Below, piece after piece: positions 50,701-61,430 of a DNA stretch of 64,000 bases. The position numbers were made by a program, and so were the translations under genes. How positions within the stretch are numbered: position 1 is the first letter of the stretch; each line of letters opens with the position of its first letter. The notes beneath the pieces were generated by a model. It did not search any database. It saw only the letters and a list, made by a program, of their open reading frames with translations, and was not told the origin of the DNA. Source of the stretch: Oryzias latipes (taxonomy: Eukaryota > Chordata > Actinopteri > Beloniformes > Adrianichthyidae); the NCBI RefSeq assembly GCF_002234675.1, contig NC_019866.2, positions 5,127,307-5,191,306 on the forward strand. The letters run 5' to 3'.

Positions 50701-53700
50701 ATGAATGAGCAATGCCAGCTCAGAAGCCTGAAGAAGACAAATTAATCATGAACTGTTTAGATGGGGTTTTTTTTTCTTAATTTACATCTGAACAAAAACT
50801 CTAAAAACTCAAACTTTCACAAACAGTTTTTTTTCTTTACTTTATTGCCTTAAGATGCAAAATGACAGGCAAAAACCCCATTAAGACCACAGACAGTGGT
50901 TACCTTGGCTCTCTCCTGCTTGTTGGCAAACTCTCCGCTCCACAGGATGCAATGCTGTGGAGTGACCAGCAGGAAGCAGTCTCCGCTGTTCAGCGATCGC
51001 ACTGAGGGCTCCACCAGGCGCACCTGCACATGCCGCCTACCTGTAGTACCAGACGCTGGTATTAAAACACTCTTGAACCGGACGCAAACAAGAGAGTTTC
51101 AGCTCCCTGACCTTTAATGTGGATCAACATTCGGCTGCTGAAGGGAGGAAAGGACTTTGGTGCCTCAGAGGGAGAGATGATGATGTCCTCAGGGATGACA
51201 GGATCTTTTGAGGAGTGATTCTTACACTCTGTGGCAAAAAGGTTTCACAATTTTTGAACTGATTGGGACACAAAAAAAAAAAAAAAAAAAAAGTTCTACC
51301 GGGAGGACTCACTTTTTTCTGCCTGGTCCTGCTCCTCTGCCGCTGCACTGTCTCGGTCCCCCATGAAGTCCTGGCTGATGTCTTGTCGGGCTGCCAGAGC
51401 CCTCAGTGGGTTTCTAGAGCCTTGAGTCCGGCGAGACGGCCGCACAGCCCGCCTGTGCTCTGCCACTGCTGAAGAAAGCCTGCATACAAGCATTAAAACG
51501 ACAATTCAAATTATTCAAGTTGAATTTTGCTAAAACACCCTGCAGTTTTTTTCTTGTGTCCTCACATGGGTGTGCTGCTCTGACAGAGGATGCCCAGGTC
51601 CTGCTCACTTTCTGTGGCGGCAATGCCACCACACGGCGTGGGCTCACAGGTGGGAGGGAGAGACGGACCGACACAGAAAGGAACGTCCAAGGCGCTGGGT
51701 TCACCTGCAGACGTCTCTTCATACCTGGGAGTTTCTGCGAGTGAGTCGCACTGCGAAGCTGCAGCGGAGATGGACGGACAATAGTTACACCAGCGAGACT
51801 TGACTGGGCTCTTCTGCAATTGTTTTAAACCCGACCTTCACCTGTGCACGTTTCAGGCTCTCTGGAAAATGTTTCATCAGGCGTCTCAGAAGCAGCAACT
51901 CCTAGACCTAAAAGTTGCAAACACAACTGCATTAGAGCAGCAACTACCAAACCAGCAGATGGAAATACAGAGAGAGAAAACTCACCGTCTCCAGTTTCCT
52001 GCTGTGTTTCTGTTTCTGCAGCTTCAACTGTGTGGAGCTTCAGATCCAATTCTTCAGTCTGCTCAACAAAAAAAAAGATCACACCTGTCAGGATGCACAC
52101 GGGTCCAATCTGGAAAAATCTGTTACTCACCGTCTGTCTCCACTGAGGCTGAGCAGGAAGAAGAGGGCTGACTTCCTGCGCCTCAAAGGACAGGTTGGTC
52201 TGTGGAGGAAACGCAAACTCAATTTTACAAAAGAATGACTACAAAAGACGTCAGAATGAAACAGAGGTCTAACGTAAGTACAAAGCAAAATGCATAATTT
52301 TTAAAGACCCACTCCGATGAAAATGGTGTTTTTAACGTGTTCTTGTGGCATTTTATCGGATGACGGAGGGGTCATTCTTTGTTTAAATTGTTGTGAATCA
52401 GGAGTAAACAAAAAAACAATTGCTGTTTGAAAAAGCTCGTATTTGTGACACCAAAAGTACTCTGGGCGGGCCACAAGTTCCCTGCTCTGCTCCATTCTGA
52501 TGCATCCACTTATTAGACAAATAGATCCGTATACATCTTTGTTTTCCTCGTTTGAGCTGGTATCTGGCTCAAAACTGTACAGCTGGACAGCTGCAATAAT
52601 ATTTGCTATTTTTGTTGTACCAGAAATGTCATGTTTAGTGTATGAGGGGCTGTAAGCTACCGGGAGAGCAGGAGACGGGAAGTGGAGGTGAAGTTGCAGA
52701 AACTATGTCCTAGAAAATGACAGATTTTTTTTATTTTGGCTAAAATATTCATTATATTTATAATTAAAAGACCACTGGGAACGCTTTGAAAATAGATCAA
52801 AAGATGATCGGAGTAGGAATTTAAAGACCTGTTCATGAAGCGTTATTGAAAATCTTCAAAAACTCGACAAACAAAATTCTGAATTCAACTCATGCAAGAG
52901 AAATCCGGAAAGAATCACCACAGTCTAAACGTGGAGCTACTGCTTCTCCTTTGAAAAATGACTATTTTGATGCAAAAAATAACGGCTTGTTTACACGAAC
53001 ACAACATCACACATCAGCTGCAAAATAAAACAAGAAGTAAACAGGATTCTGTCTGGCAATGAGACTTTTCAATCCATGCACAGCACTTCAAATCCAAAGC
53101 ACTTAGCCTTCCCTTTACCTGATTGAAACACATGATATACTGAGGACTAATGACAGAATAGACAGAGGCAAAGACAGGCTCCTGGGGGAGAACACACATG
53201 GGGGGCTGAAGCTGTTAAAAACAATTATTTAATGAGGGATCAAGAAGGATCAGCTGAGAGGGGCTCAGATTCTTACCCAGCTCTCAACACCAGGAGCTTC
53301 CTGAAGGATCAAATAAGTAAGACAAAAATAATTTTGATTAAAAGAAACAAAAATGTATATCTGAAAATCATTTAGCAGCAATTGAGAAGTCCACTTCTAT
53401 TCTGCATCACGTCCATCCCATTTCAGCACATGAACATGAGCTTGTGTTTTATTTCCCACCAACCAAACACATTAAGCCCATTTCCAGCTGGGAGGGCAGC
53501 TGAAGAAACATCTCCCTTTAGATCTGGTTTCAACTATTGACTGCATGCGAGAACTGGAGCGGGCGAGTGTGACGTCACCCATAGAAGCCAATTCTATGGG
53601 TGACTGGCGGTGACTGGCGTTGTCTGGCAGCGATTGATCCGGGTCGATCTGAGTCAACGTTTCTATGGCAACCGCTCTCGCCAATCAGGGTTGAGCTTCT

Positions 53701-56700
53701 TGGAAGTCCACACCACTCTGGATAATCTGTAAAACATCCCTAACGTTTAACGTGGGGGGCCAGCAGGCACCACAAACCTTTATTGGGGGATCTGATTGGT
53801 CAGTTTATAACTTGAACTCCAAAAAATTTTTCATTAAAATGATAAAATTATCAAGAACCTGTTCAAAAAAAAGTATTAGAGCAAGAATAGTTATTCTGAC
53901 AAAGAGAATGAGTAATAGTCACTTATTTCTCAATAGAATATTAAATTTTGTCTTCTTGGAGCCAGTGGGTACTTTCTGTTTGGAACACGGGGGGGGTCAC
54001 TCAGTCCAGTTCTCTTTTACAGTCAATGGTTACAACAGCAGAATGCCACCATGAACTCAACAAATCTGATCTGAACCTTTCAATTGTTGCTAAAAACGTT
54101 TTTCAAAAGTGTTTTTCAAAAATATATATCGCATCTTTGCACTGTTACGGGGATGACAGGAATTAAGTTAGAAGGTTCTAAAAATGTTATATTTTTATTT
54201 AATGAAAGACAAAGAGTTTTGGAAAATATGTCACAATAGTCTTGTTGTTTTTTCAAAATGACGGTGAGGATTAAGAACCATTTACAATTTATCTTGAGAT
54301 CCATAAAAGCAGTATATAAAAAAAAACAACTTTTATTTGCTTTCTTACCCGACTTTGGCTTGTATGGGTTGCTTCAATCGGTGTGTTATCTGCCAGGATG
54401 ACCTGAACACTTCCTTTTCCGGTTTTTTCTTCATCCACCTTGCTTCTGCTCTCCTCCTCCAATTCCCTTTCCAAATAAATCAGTTATAAAACAAAACAAA
54501 GAATCGGCATCTGATTTCTTCCCAAAAAATCTTTTTTTTTTTTTTATCTTTTCTGGTCAGAAGAAAAACAGTTTCCAGAGTTATTTCACTCACTGGGCTC
54601 CTCCGGTCTGGTTCAAGCTGTGTTCCACAGGGGAACTGTTCTCCTCCTGCACTGGGCTCTCACAGGTGCTCCCCTCTAGAAGAGCACCCCGCTCTGAGAA
54701 GGCTTTCATGGGCGTACAGGCAATAGTTTGCCTCCTGGTTAGGACTCTTTGCCTCCAGGGGGCAGCAGACCTCAATTCTACACCCGAGGATTCCCTTTTG
54801 TGTCTGTGTGCAGGTACAGAAACGTCCCGTCTCTCACTTCCTTCCATCCTCTCCAGGATGTCTGCATCTCCACCACCTCCTCCATTCTGATCCATCCTGC
54901 TCCGCTCTGAGCCTGCAGAGTGGCTCTTCTTCAGGATTCCTTTCAGAACGAGTTCAGGGGTGGACTCGGTCAGGCCGGGTCTTGGCTGGGAGAGACGCAC
55001 CTCGCTGGGTTTCAGGTTGGCAGACGAGACCTGCTGTTTGTCGGACATGTGAGCGGACAGACTGAAGGCCGGAAGCTGAACGGGACCTTTCTGGAGCTGA
55101 AACCAGATGGCGACATAAAGGTGCAACACAGTTCATTAAACGGATCTGCACAATAACCAACTTCTCTTCCAGACACTCACCATGTTGACCTCCTCCACCG
55201 TGATGGGCTGCGTTCGATACCGAGCTCCCTTCTGCCTCCGTCTCTCCGGGGGCCCGTCAGCGGGACCGGCCCCCAGCTTTTTAGGTAGGGCCAGCTTGTT
55301 GAAGAGGGCCAGTTTCTCACTCATGCTCATCATGCAGCTCTCGTCTCCATCCTCCATGGGGTCAGTCTGGGCTTCAGCTGGTGGAGAAGTGCTGCCCAGA
55401 AAAACCACACCAAGCAGTGACTTCTTCCTGCTCATCCATGTCCGTGCAGCAGCATGCTCAACCGCTGCACTCATGTGCCATGAACACAAACACAGAGCCG
55501 GTTATTTATAGTCAATTTGCACTCCAATCCTGCTGCTGCTAAAATGAGAGTGAACCAAACGTTCATCTGAGAATAGTCACCAGAGAACGAACGTGCGGAT
55601 TTTTTTAAAGCTGTCTACTAAAAAAGCTCAGGAGGACCCGACTCCATCTGCAGTTTGTAGTTCAACACAGAATCAATGATATCCGCACAAACTTTGTCAA
55701 ATGAATAACAGCTTTAATTCTGATCAAAAATTGTGTTATAATAAGAAAATATACGGTAAGTAAAAAGATGTTTTTGCATCTTTGAGCTAAAAACACAGAT
55801 TTTATTTGTGACAAATACTGACAAAAATACATCACATATGTAAAGAAATGTCTAAATGTGGTCAAAATGTCCAATAATTTTAATTAGGTCAATTTTACAT
55901 TTGACGCCACATAGATGTCTGGAATTTTTTCAAATGCTCTGTGACCTTCCTTCCTTCCGGTAAGGCTGAAAAGAAAGGTAAAGTAACAAAATAACATTTC
56001 ACTGTTTTAATCATTTAATTAAAGTCTACTCCAATAATCATTTTGATCTGTTGTTAAAGCGTTCCCAGCGGTCTTTTGATTATGATTGCACTGTTTTCAG
56101 CCAAAAACGTTTTTAAAGTCGTTTTCTAGGACATAGTTTCAGCAGAGTGACAGGAGTTTTATCAGAAATTTGCTTCTGGGTTTTGGGTAGGACTGTTGCC
56201 ATGGAAGTGAGTCTCTGCTGATATCACATCATCCCTGTGTTTACACTCTCTCCCTTTAGTTTACAGCTCCTTTCAACCCCAACCTGACTTTACGGCTGCA
56301 ACAAAAATGGACGAGCATTATTCGAGCTATCCAGCCGTACAGTTTTGATCCAGATTCCAGCTCAAATGAGGAGAACAAAGATGTACAGGGATCTGTTTGT
56401 CTGCGAGCGGATGCATTAGAATGGAGCAGCGTGGGAGCTTGTTTGCCAATTGTATTTTGTACTTAACTACAAGCTTTTTCAATTAGCCCAATATTACAAC
56501 AATAGTCATCTCAATGGGCTTCAAACTTCTTTTTTTCATCTGCTCCTTATTCACAATGATTTGAATAAAAAAATACTCAGAAATGCCATTTTAATCCTAG
56601 ATTCTTTCATACATATCCTCCATCATGAAAAAAATGCTGCAAGAACATGAAAAACACCAAATACATGAATTTTCAATTGGGTTTTTTTTTGCATTTTACA

Positions 56701-59700
56701 CATCTCTGTGTTTGTTTGTTTGATTTGGTTTCCTTTGTTGAGTGAAGGAAGATGGAAGAGAAATCTGAACTGAAACTGAACTTAAGATCAATACTGAAAA
56801 CAGTTATATTATTACAGTTCAGAAAAGTTTTTCTGTGGAGTTTTTGTTACACATTTGTCTTCACCTTACTGCCACCATTTCTTCACAGGTGATTGGCTGA
56901 GTGAGGAAGCGATGGTCGCTGCTGCGGCGCAGCCTGCGTTCATGACTGGAGCTGGTTGAGCGAGGCTTCAGGAGAACCGAGGTCTCCGGTGCAGCCGACC
57001 TCTCCATCTCCTGTGGGGGAGGCAGAAAAGACATCAGTTGTTTGGAAATGGAATATCTTTCCATCCAACCATCCCGCTGTCGGGGTCACAGGGTTGCCAG
57101 AGCCCGTCCGACTACTGCCGGGCAAAGGTGGGGCACATTTCGCATATTTCGCAAGGCACACAATCACACAATCACTGGAGACATTTTAGAGTAGCCAAAT
57201 AAACCTATGGAGCATGTTTTTCTGACCATGGGAGGAAGCCGGAGCACACGGAAAAAAACACGGGGAGAACACGCAAACTCCACACAGAAGGTCCCAGCCA
57301 GGTTTTGAACCAGGGCAAGAAGGCTAACCGCTGCGTTCAACACACGCACAAGCACACACGCACAAGTACACATGCACACCAGCACGCACACACACACACA
57401 AACATATATGTAAACACAATATTTTCTTTTTATTTTCTTTTATACGTACATGCAGCACATGACACATTGAACCCATTCCATGTTAAGTTTGTCAAAAAAA
57501 CGCATTAGCTGCTTAAAAGGGACTGAGTGGAAGCACATTTATATAATCCCACCCCTAGTATTTTTAGGTTTTTGATTCATTGCTCGAGTAGGAAGAGGTC
57601 AATCTACATCATCCCATCCCTATTGTGTTTTTATTTTATTTTTTATTTTTTTTACAAAGTTACCATGATCCAGTTCTTAACTTGACTTACACTGATTTGT
57701 ACTTTTACCAGCCAGAGTGTAGATTATTTAGTAAATCCATCAATCTTAATTTCATTGAATAACAAAGATGAACTGTTTGCTTTAGCATTAAATGCATCTA
57801 ATGTTTTGGGGGGCTTGTAATTCAAACAGAGAGCTGCAAGGTGGGACCTCTTGGGTATTTCCAATATGTGAGTCCAACAGGTCACCGTGTAACCGGAGAG
57901 CTGGCGGCTTCGGTTACCTCCACGCCTGCTTCCATGGAGCAGCATGCTAATTTTAACACAGCTGCTGTTCTTAGTGGCGCTACAGACGCCGCTTCATTTT
58001 CACCTCAAGCTTTAGAACTTAAAAAAAAAAAAGCCACTTTGAATTGGAAACATAAACATCTGAGCTCATTTTTCTGACAACAAACTCAGAGTAGCACCAG
58101 AGGAACCAGCAGCAGCTGTTTGGAGGCTCACGTTCCCCCCCATGTGATCAGGTTGTGCTTGGTGAGATCAGCATCAACGCGCTGTAAGGTGAGCAGCTGA
58201 GGCAACTTTCCTCCTCAGCTGTTCAATAAAACTTTCCATCAGCAGTTTCAAAAAAATCAGCATTAAGTTAATATCAAACGTGTTAATGTCCGTACGGCAA
58301 GGCAGGTTAAGAGGGATCGCATTTCAGTGCAGAAACTAAAGAGGACTTACTTTAAACAAAGACATCTTGGCGGCCACGCTCATTTTGGCTCTGTCATCGG
58401 TCTTCTCGTCAGCTGGAGATGAAAGATGGAAATTAGCAAGTGTCCAATCCAGAGGTGCTTACTGCCAAACATCTGGAGGCGTTTTACACTACCACATAAG
58501 GAAATATTGCAGTAAAACAGTTTTCCTACCCTATCTGTACAATTCTGCCCTATATGATCCATTATCCAACAAAACTTTGCATACATCACTAAAGTATTCC
58601 TAATGTAACACTGTCCTTCTCCTACATTCATTTTTGAGGACTACCTTTAGCTTGAAGAGCTTTAAAAGCTGCAATAAAAGCTGTTTGTTGTTGCATAGTC
58701 TGTATAGACTTATAATCTTTTTATGGAGTGGGTCAAACTTGGTTGGATGAACTTAGCATCAGGACCACAAAGTCTGCCAAGCATAAACCTGTCATCACTG
58801 CATAGACGAGACTTTGTGAGCCTAAAAATAAAGCCCAATTTATTTAGCCAGACTGTAAATGTGTTTATGGAGACGGGTTGGATGCACAAAGACAACATGT
58901 GAAAATAAAAGATGTATAAATGTATTTTTGGATCTAAAGTTGAACATTTCCATTTTTGTTGCCATGTAACATTCTAATGAACATGATCATAATTAAGAAG
59001 CCAGCTTTACCTTTTTTATTCTCCTTTGTCTCGACATCTAGAAGCCTGGAAGAAATCATTGGGTAAAATGTGAACAGGTTCAGGATCTAGACTTCAGTCA
59101 TCAGCTCCTCGAGGCTTTCTCACTGACCATGCTTTGAATTTGCAAAACATTCCCTGTACTCTGCAGCTAATATGCTGGTTCACATTTGCATTCTGGGTAA
59201 AACAGCAGAGTGGAGGTCATGATGAATGATAAACTCATGCAAAACCACCAGAAGGTGCCATTTTCTGCCAAACATTCCACCTCTGCAGAACCATTTCCAC
59301 CCCCTCTTAGAGAAGAGCCCCTACCCGCTGCTCTCCTCCACCTCGATGGCCGTAATCGGCTGCGTCCTGAAGCGTTCGTTGGTTTTGCGGCTGCTGCTTG
59401 TCCCGGCGGGCAGGTAGCGCTGAGTGCGCCGTCGGCCCCTCTCGGCACCCGGCGTCATAGCCAGATCCAGAGATGACATGGCTCGCCCACCGACGATGCT
59501 GCTGAGATCCACAGAAAGAGAAGGGGCGGATTCTCAGGTGAAGGTTAATGCCCCTCCCATGTGACTGATTCACACCCATGCCAGCAACCCTACGCTCTCT
59601 CTGGCTGAGCTCCACTGTCCGTCTGCTGCAGGAGGGAGCTCCTCAGCTGGCCCACCGACACCCGAGTGTGGAGCTGAGGGGCGCTGTGCCCACTCAGCAG

Positions 59701-61430
59701 GGTGGCAGGGTCCTGGTTACCCTGCCTGGAGGGGGCAGGGGTAAGGGAAAGGGGGTGAGGATGCAGGTGTGTGGGGTCAGGACAAATCTTACTCAAATCA
59801 GCTTTTAATCTGATCTTCTAATCTAATTGGATTTTTAAGTATGATTATGCTGTTTTACCCAAAAATAAAAACCTGTGGGCGGGATTGTTGGCGTGGAGTA
59901 TGCAAGCTCTTACAATCATCCATTTGTTTAAGTCAGGGCTGTCAGAATCCATGCTCGAGGGCCAAACATGTTTTCCAACCAACCGTGGGTCTTAAACTTC
60001 TGAATAATATGTGCCACTGTTGTCACAGTAACTTCAAGCTGCTTAGAGATGGTTTTATAGCCTTTACCTTTACTATGTTTGTCTATAATTCTGTTTCTAA
60101 TGTCCTGGGACAATTCTCTCCTTCCCTTTCTGTTGTCTATGTTCAGTGTGGTTCACACCTTTTCAAGAAACAGCAACATGACTATTTGTCTCCCTTTAAA
60201 TAGGCAGACTGACTGATTATGGGTTTGAAAACAGCTGTGATGTCAATTAAAGGACATCACAGCTCCAGTTCATCATGACCCCCTGGCCAATTAGTTCTCA
60301 GTCTTTTGTGGAGGTGCCATCATTTTTGTCCAGCCCTGTTTTATTAGTTTGTTTTTTTAAATAATTTTGTTAATCAACAACTCAAAAGTAATGGCTGATT
60401 TTGATTATTTAATTTTCAAAAAAATTTAATTTATTGTTACTTTTGAACATTTCAAGTCATTTCAGTGAGCATTATGGACTTTCTTTCTTTAACTGTGGGG
60501 CACCAACAATTTTGTCCACCACTGTCGTTTATTTCCTTTTGAGGTTTAGACTAAAAGAGTCGTCTTTTGTTACAGTTTCCAAAGCTGATCTTTTTATATT
60601 TAAGAAAAACAGCAGACAAACATGTACTGATGTCTAAGAGAAAAAATTATATTAGAATTTGAAAAATAAGGAAACCCTCTCTGCTGGAAATCTATGAAAT
60701 ATGCTCCAAGATGCAGATACAGCCTCTTAGGTTTAGCTCATTTGGGTTTGGTTTGTGACAAATTGTGTTACTTTTTTATTTTGTTGTTGCAGCAGCTTAA
60801 TAGTTCTACATTCTATTACAAAAGTTAAAACTCAACGACTGACGTCTCCCTCAACTAAAGAGTTCCTTATGGCATTTATTTAGAGTTATAGAACCTCCAG
60901 TTATAGAACCATGCGACTTGTTCGCTGTGGCGACCCCTGATGGGAGAAGCCGAAAGTGGAAGAAGAAGAGAACCTCCAGTTGTCGCATTTAAGAGTTTAA
61001 AACGTGTTATTCATATTAAACCCCTTTAAAAGCTGGGAGCTGAAGTCATCTTTGTATTATTGTGCTACTGAAATGACACTGAAGTTACAGCTATTGTAAA
61101 GACAAATATGGCTAAGACCTTTTACTGGGAATTAGGGTCCCAAAAACAGTTGACTAACCCTCTCAAGCTGTTGGACTCTCCAGGAGCATCAGTCTCCACC
61201 CCATTGGTAACCTCCTGAGCCCTGCAGTCCACCCTTTCTCCGAGGCCATCCGAGTTGATCATCTGTGCACTAGTCTGGGTCACTGGTTCAGGCGTTTCCT
61301 GCCCGTTTCTCCTCACCCACTTGGAGGGAAGGTTGTCCAGGCTGTTAAAGCGCTTGGCCAGTTCTCGTCTCCTCTCGGCCTTGTAGCGGGCAATCCGCTC
61401 TGCTCTGGGCTCCAGGACAACGTCCTCCAT
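44734..61430 (-). CDS. svil: Supervillin-family gene, 32 coding exons, truncated headpiece
   Basis: Supervillin is a membrane-associated actin and myosin II scaffold of the gelsolin/villin superfamily. Exons (high-low): 61430-61159, 59725-59594, 59501-59325, 59045-59011, 58412-58351, 57010-56865, 55391-55181, 55096-54594, 54466-54349, 53300-53277, 53205-53119, 52175-52131, 52058-51986, 51907-51842, 51758-51566, 51479-51313, 51228-51112, 51040-50904, 50727-50580, 50488-50343, 50257-50082, 48697-48574, 48441-48084, 48007-47862, 46742-46640, 46557-46353, 46272-46139, 46060-45905, 45581-45438, 45342-45230, 45112-44957, 44763-44734. Phases agree throughout: 4,704 nt, about 1,567 residues (human isoforms 1,788 and 2,214). 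Less certain: exons 10-12, the exon 6/7 junction and the exon 22 donor. The ATG at 61430 has an in-frame TGA four codons upstream. Human SVIL is not beside TMEM98, so this is probably the divergent teleost paralogue often called svilc. Confidence 0.93.
44957..51228 (-). CDS. svil: Supervillin exons 17-31: gelsolin-like repeats and start of headpiece
   Basis: This conserved C-terminal half starts near residue 771. Landmarks in order: [19 protein letters not shown] (exons 17-18), [20 protein letters not shown] (18), [16 protein letters not shown] (19), [15 protein letters not shown] (20), [18 protein letters not shown] (21), [14 protein letters not shown] (22), [19 protein letters not shown] and [15 protein letters not shown] (23), [15 protein letters not shown] (24), [20 protein letters not shown] (25), [20 protein letters not shown] (26), [20 protein letters not shown] (27), [15 protein letters not shown] (28), [17 protein letters not shown] (29), [19 protein letters not shown] (30). 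Exon 31 opens the headpiece ([31 protein letters not shown]). Introns between 25/26 and 26/27 are only 82 and 80 bp. A MITE lies between exons 24 and 25. Confidence 0.95.
47478..47784 (+). mobile_element. TTAA-type MITE (family A) in a supervillin intron
   Basis: Begins in the middle of the family with an open stretch reading [20 protein letters not shown] then EWRTAGSLW, and ends 'actgaagtgggtctttaa'. Lies between supervillin exons 24 and 25, antisense to the gene. Confidence 0.85.
48864..48930 (-). repeat. Copy of supervillin exon 11 end plus donor, in a later intron
   Basis: About 66 bp nearly identical to 53072-53139: two substitutions and a 2-bp gap over most of the length, then decay at the edge. 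It includes the exon end (TTTCAATCAG) and donor (GTAAAG) of tentative exon 11, now sitting in the intron between exons 21 and 22. Confidence 0.8.
49720..49761. repeat. 21-bp unit repeated twice
   Basis: AAATTAAGAAGAGATAACTC+T occurs twice in direct tandem, followed by a third partial AAATTA, in a supervillin intron. Confidence 0.9.
51313..52058 (-). CDS. svil: Supervillin exons 13-16: linker before the gelsolin-like repeats
   Basis: Exon 13 has [12 protein letters not shown], like LESDLKLDRLE of SVIL. Exon 14 has [12 protein letters not shown], like DDDETFAKFYRS. Exon 15 is acidic and ends [15 protein letters not shown], matching the stretch before the next block. Exon 16 has [16 protein letters not shown] then [16 protein letters not shown], a near match to SVIL SSVAEHKRAVRPKRR/NPLKMLAAREDLLQEY. 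Phases between the four exons agree (0-1, 1-1, 1-2, 2-1). Confidence 0.88.
52131..53300 (-). CDS. svil: Supervillin exons 10-12: three short linker exons (tentative)
   Basis: Three small phase-0 segments with good splice sites bridge exon 9 to exon 13: 53300-53277 (EAPGVESW, 24 nt), 53205-53119 ([16 protein letters not shown] and onward, 87 nt) and 52175-52131 ([15 protein letters not shown], 45 nt). I find no match to standard SVIL, so they rest on splice sites, frame and position only. Being multiples of three, each could be skipped without a frame change. The SVIL segments I expected here (SIKERLALLKKSGEEDW and the TIEERKQLITVREEAW region) are not found. Intron 9 contains a MITE at 53534-54030. 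Confidence 0.5.
52302..52823 (-). mobile_element. TTAA-type MITE (family A), near full length
   Basis: 522 bp, from 'ttaaagacccactccgatga' to 'gatgatcggagtaggaattt'. The ends are inverted and carry TTAA at the left edge. Lies upstream of supervillin exon 12. Confidence 0.88.
53534..54030. mobile_element. MITE family B, copy 3 (supervillin intron 9)
   Basis: Left end TATTGACTGCATGCGAGAAC and right end TTACAGTCAATGG are inverted. Inside: 'gtttctatggcaaccgctct', 'gccaatcagggttgagcttc', 'tctgattggtcagttta' as in the other copies. Confidence 0.85.
54349..61430 (-). CDS. svil: Supervillin exons 1-9: N-terminal disordered region
   Basis: Exon 1 opens [20 protein letters not shown] followed by RRELAKRF, the [12 protein letters not shown] element of supervillin. 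Exon 2 has RVSVGQLR. Exon 3 ends [17 protein letters not shown], exon 6 ends [15 protein letters not shown] and exon 7 ends [14 protein letters not shown]. Exon 5 has [16 protein letters not shown] and exon 7 has [16 protein letters not shown], both direct matches to vertebrate SVIL. Exon 8 (503 nt) is Ser/Pro-rich and contains [11 protein letters not shown], like the SVIL SPVRSILKS stretch. Exon 4 is only 35 nt. Compared with full SVIL, about the first 100 residues (beginning MKRKERIARRLEG) are absent; in SVIL the myosin II-binding region is N-terminal. The exon 6 donor was taken as GTAAG/GTGAAG because only that agrees in phase with an acceptor at 55391. Confidence 0.85.
56022..56690 (+). 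mobile_element. TTAA-type MITE (family A), longest copy
   Basis: About 670 bp starting 'aaagtctactccaataatca'. Carries the clearest peptide-like segment, [20 protein letters not shown] then [12 protein letters not shown]. The right end is decayed. Lies between supervillin exons 6 and 7. Confidence 0.82.
57055..57310. repeat. Teleost dispersed repeat (retroelement tail)
   Basis: Typical fish wording: 'tcggggtcacagggttgcca', 'gaccatgggaggaagccgga', 'ggggagaacacgcaaactcc', 'gctaaccgctgcg'. Non-coding. Confidence 0.65.
57335..57412. repeat. Impure (CA)n microsatellite
   Basis: CACACG/CACAAG-interrupted CA repeat directly after the dispersed repeat, followed by ATATATG. Confidence 0.9.
59937..60345 (-). 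mobile_element. Tc1-like N-terminal relic joined to a hAT-MITE end
   Basis: 59937-59987 matches the first 50 bp of the hAT MITE at 29238 (CAGGGCTGTCAGAATCC...). It then switches to Tc1-like sequence whose minus frame reads LRNRI-type text: [20 protein letters not shown] then [20 protein letters not shown], the paired helix-turn-helix of a Tc1 transposase. A Tc1 end ('gccatcatttttgtccagcc') closes it. The catalytic domain is absent. Confidence 0.8.
60909..60968 (+). mobile_element. Short SINE tail with 13-bp duplication
   Basis: Carries 'ttcgctgtggcgacccctga' and the GAAGAAGAAG end. AGAACCTCCAGTT occurs on both sides (60890-60902 and 60969-60981), suggesting a strongly 5'-truncated insertion. 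Confidence 0.75.

Noticed and set aside
51264..51290. Poly-A/poly-T run beside supervillin exon 17 as a processed-pseudogene tail
   Set aside because: It lies in the short intron between exons 16 and 17 on the opposite strand, with normal splice sites either side; a simple homopolymer explains it.
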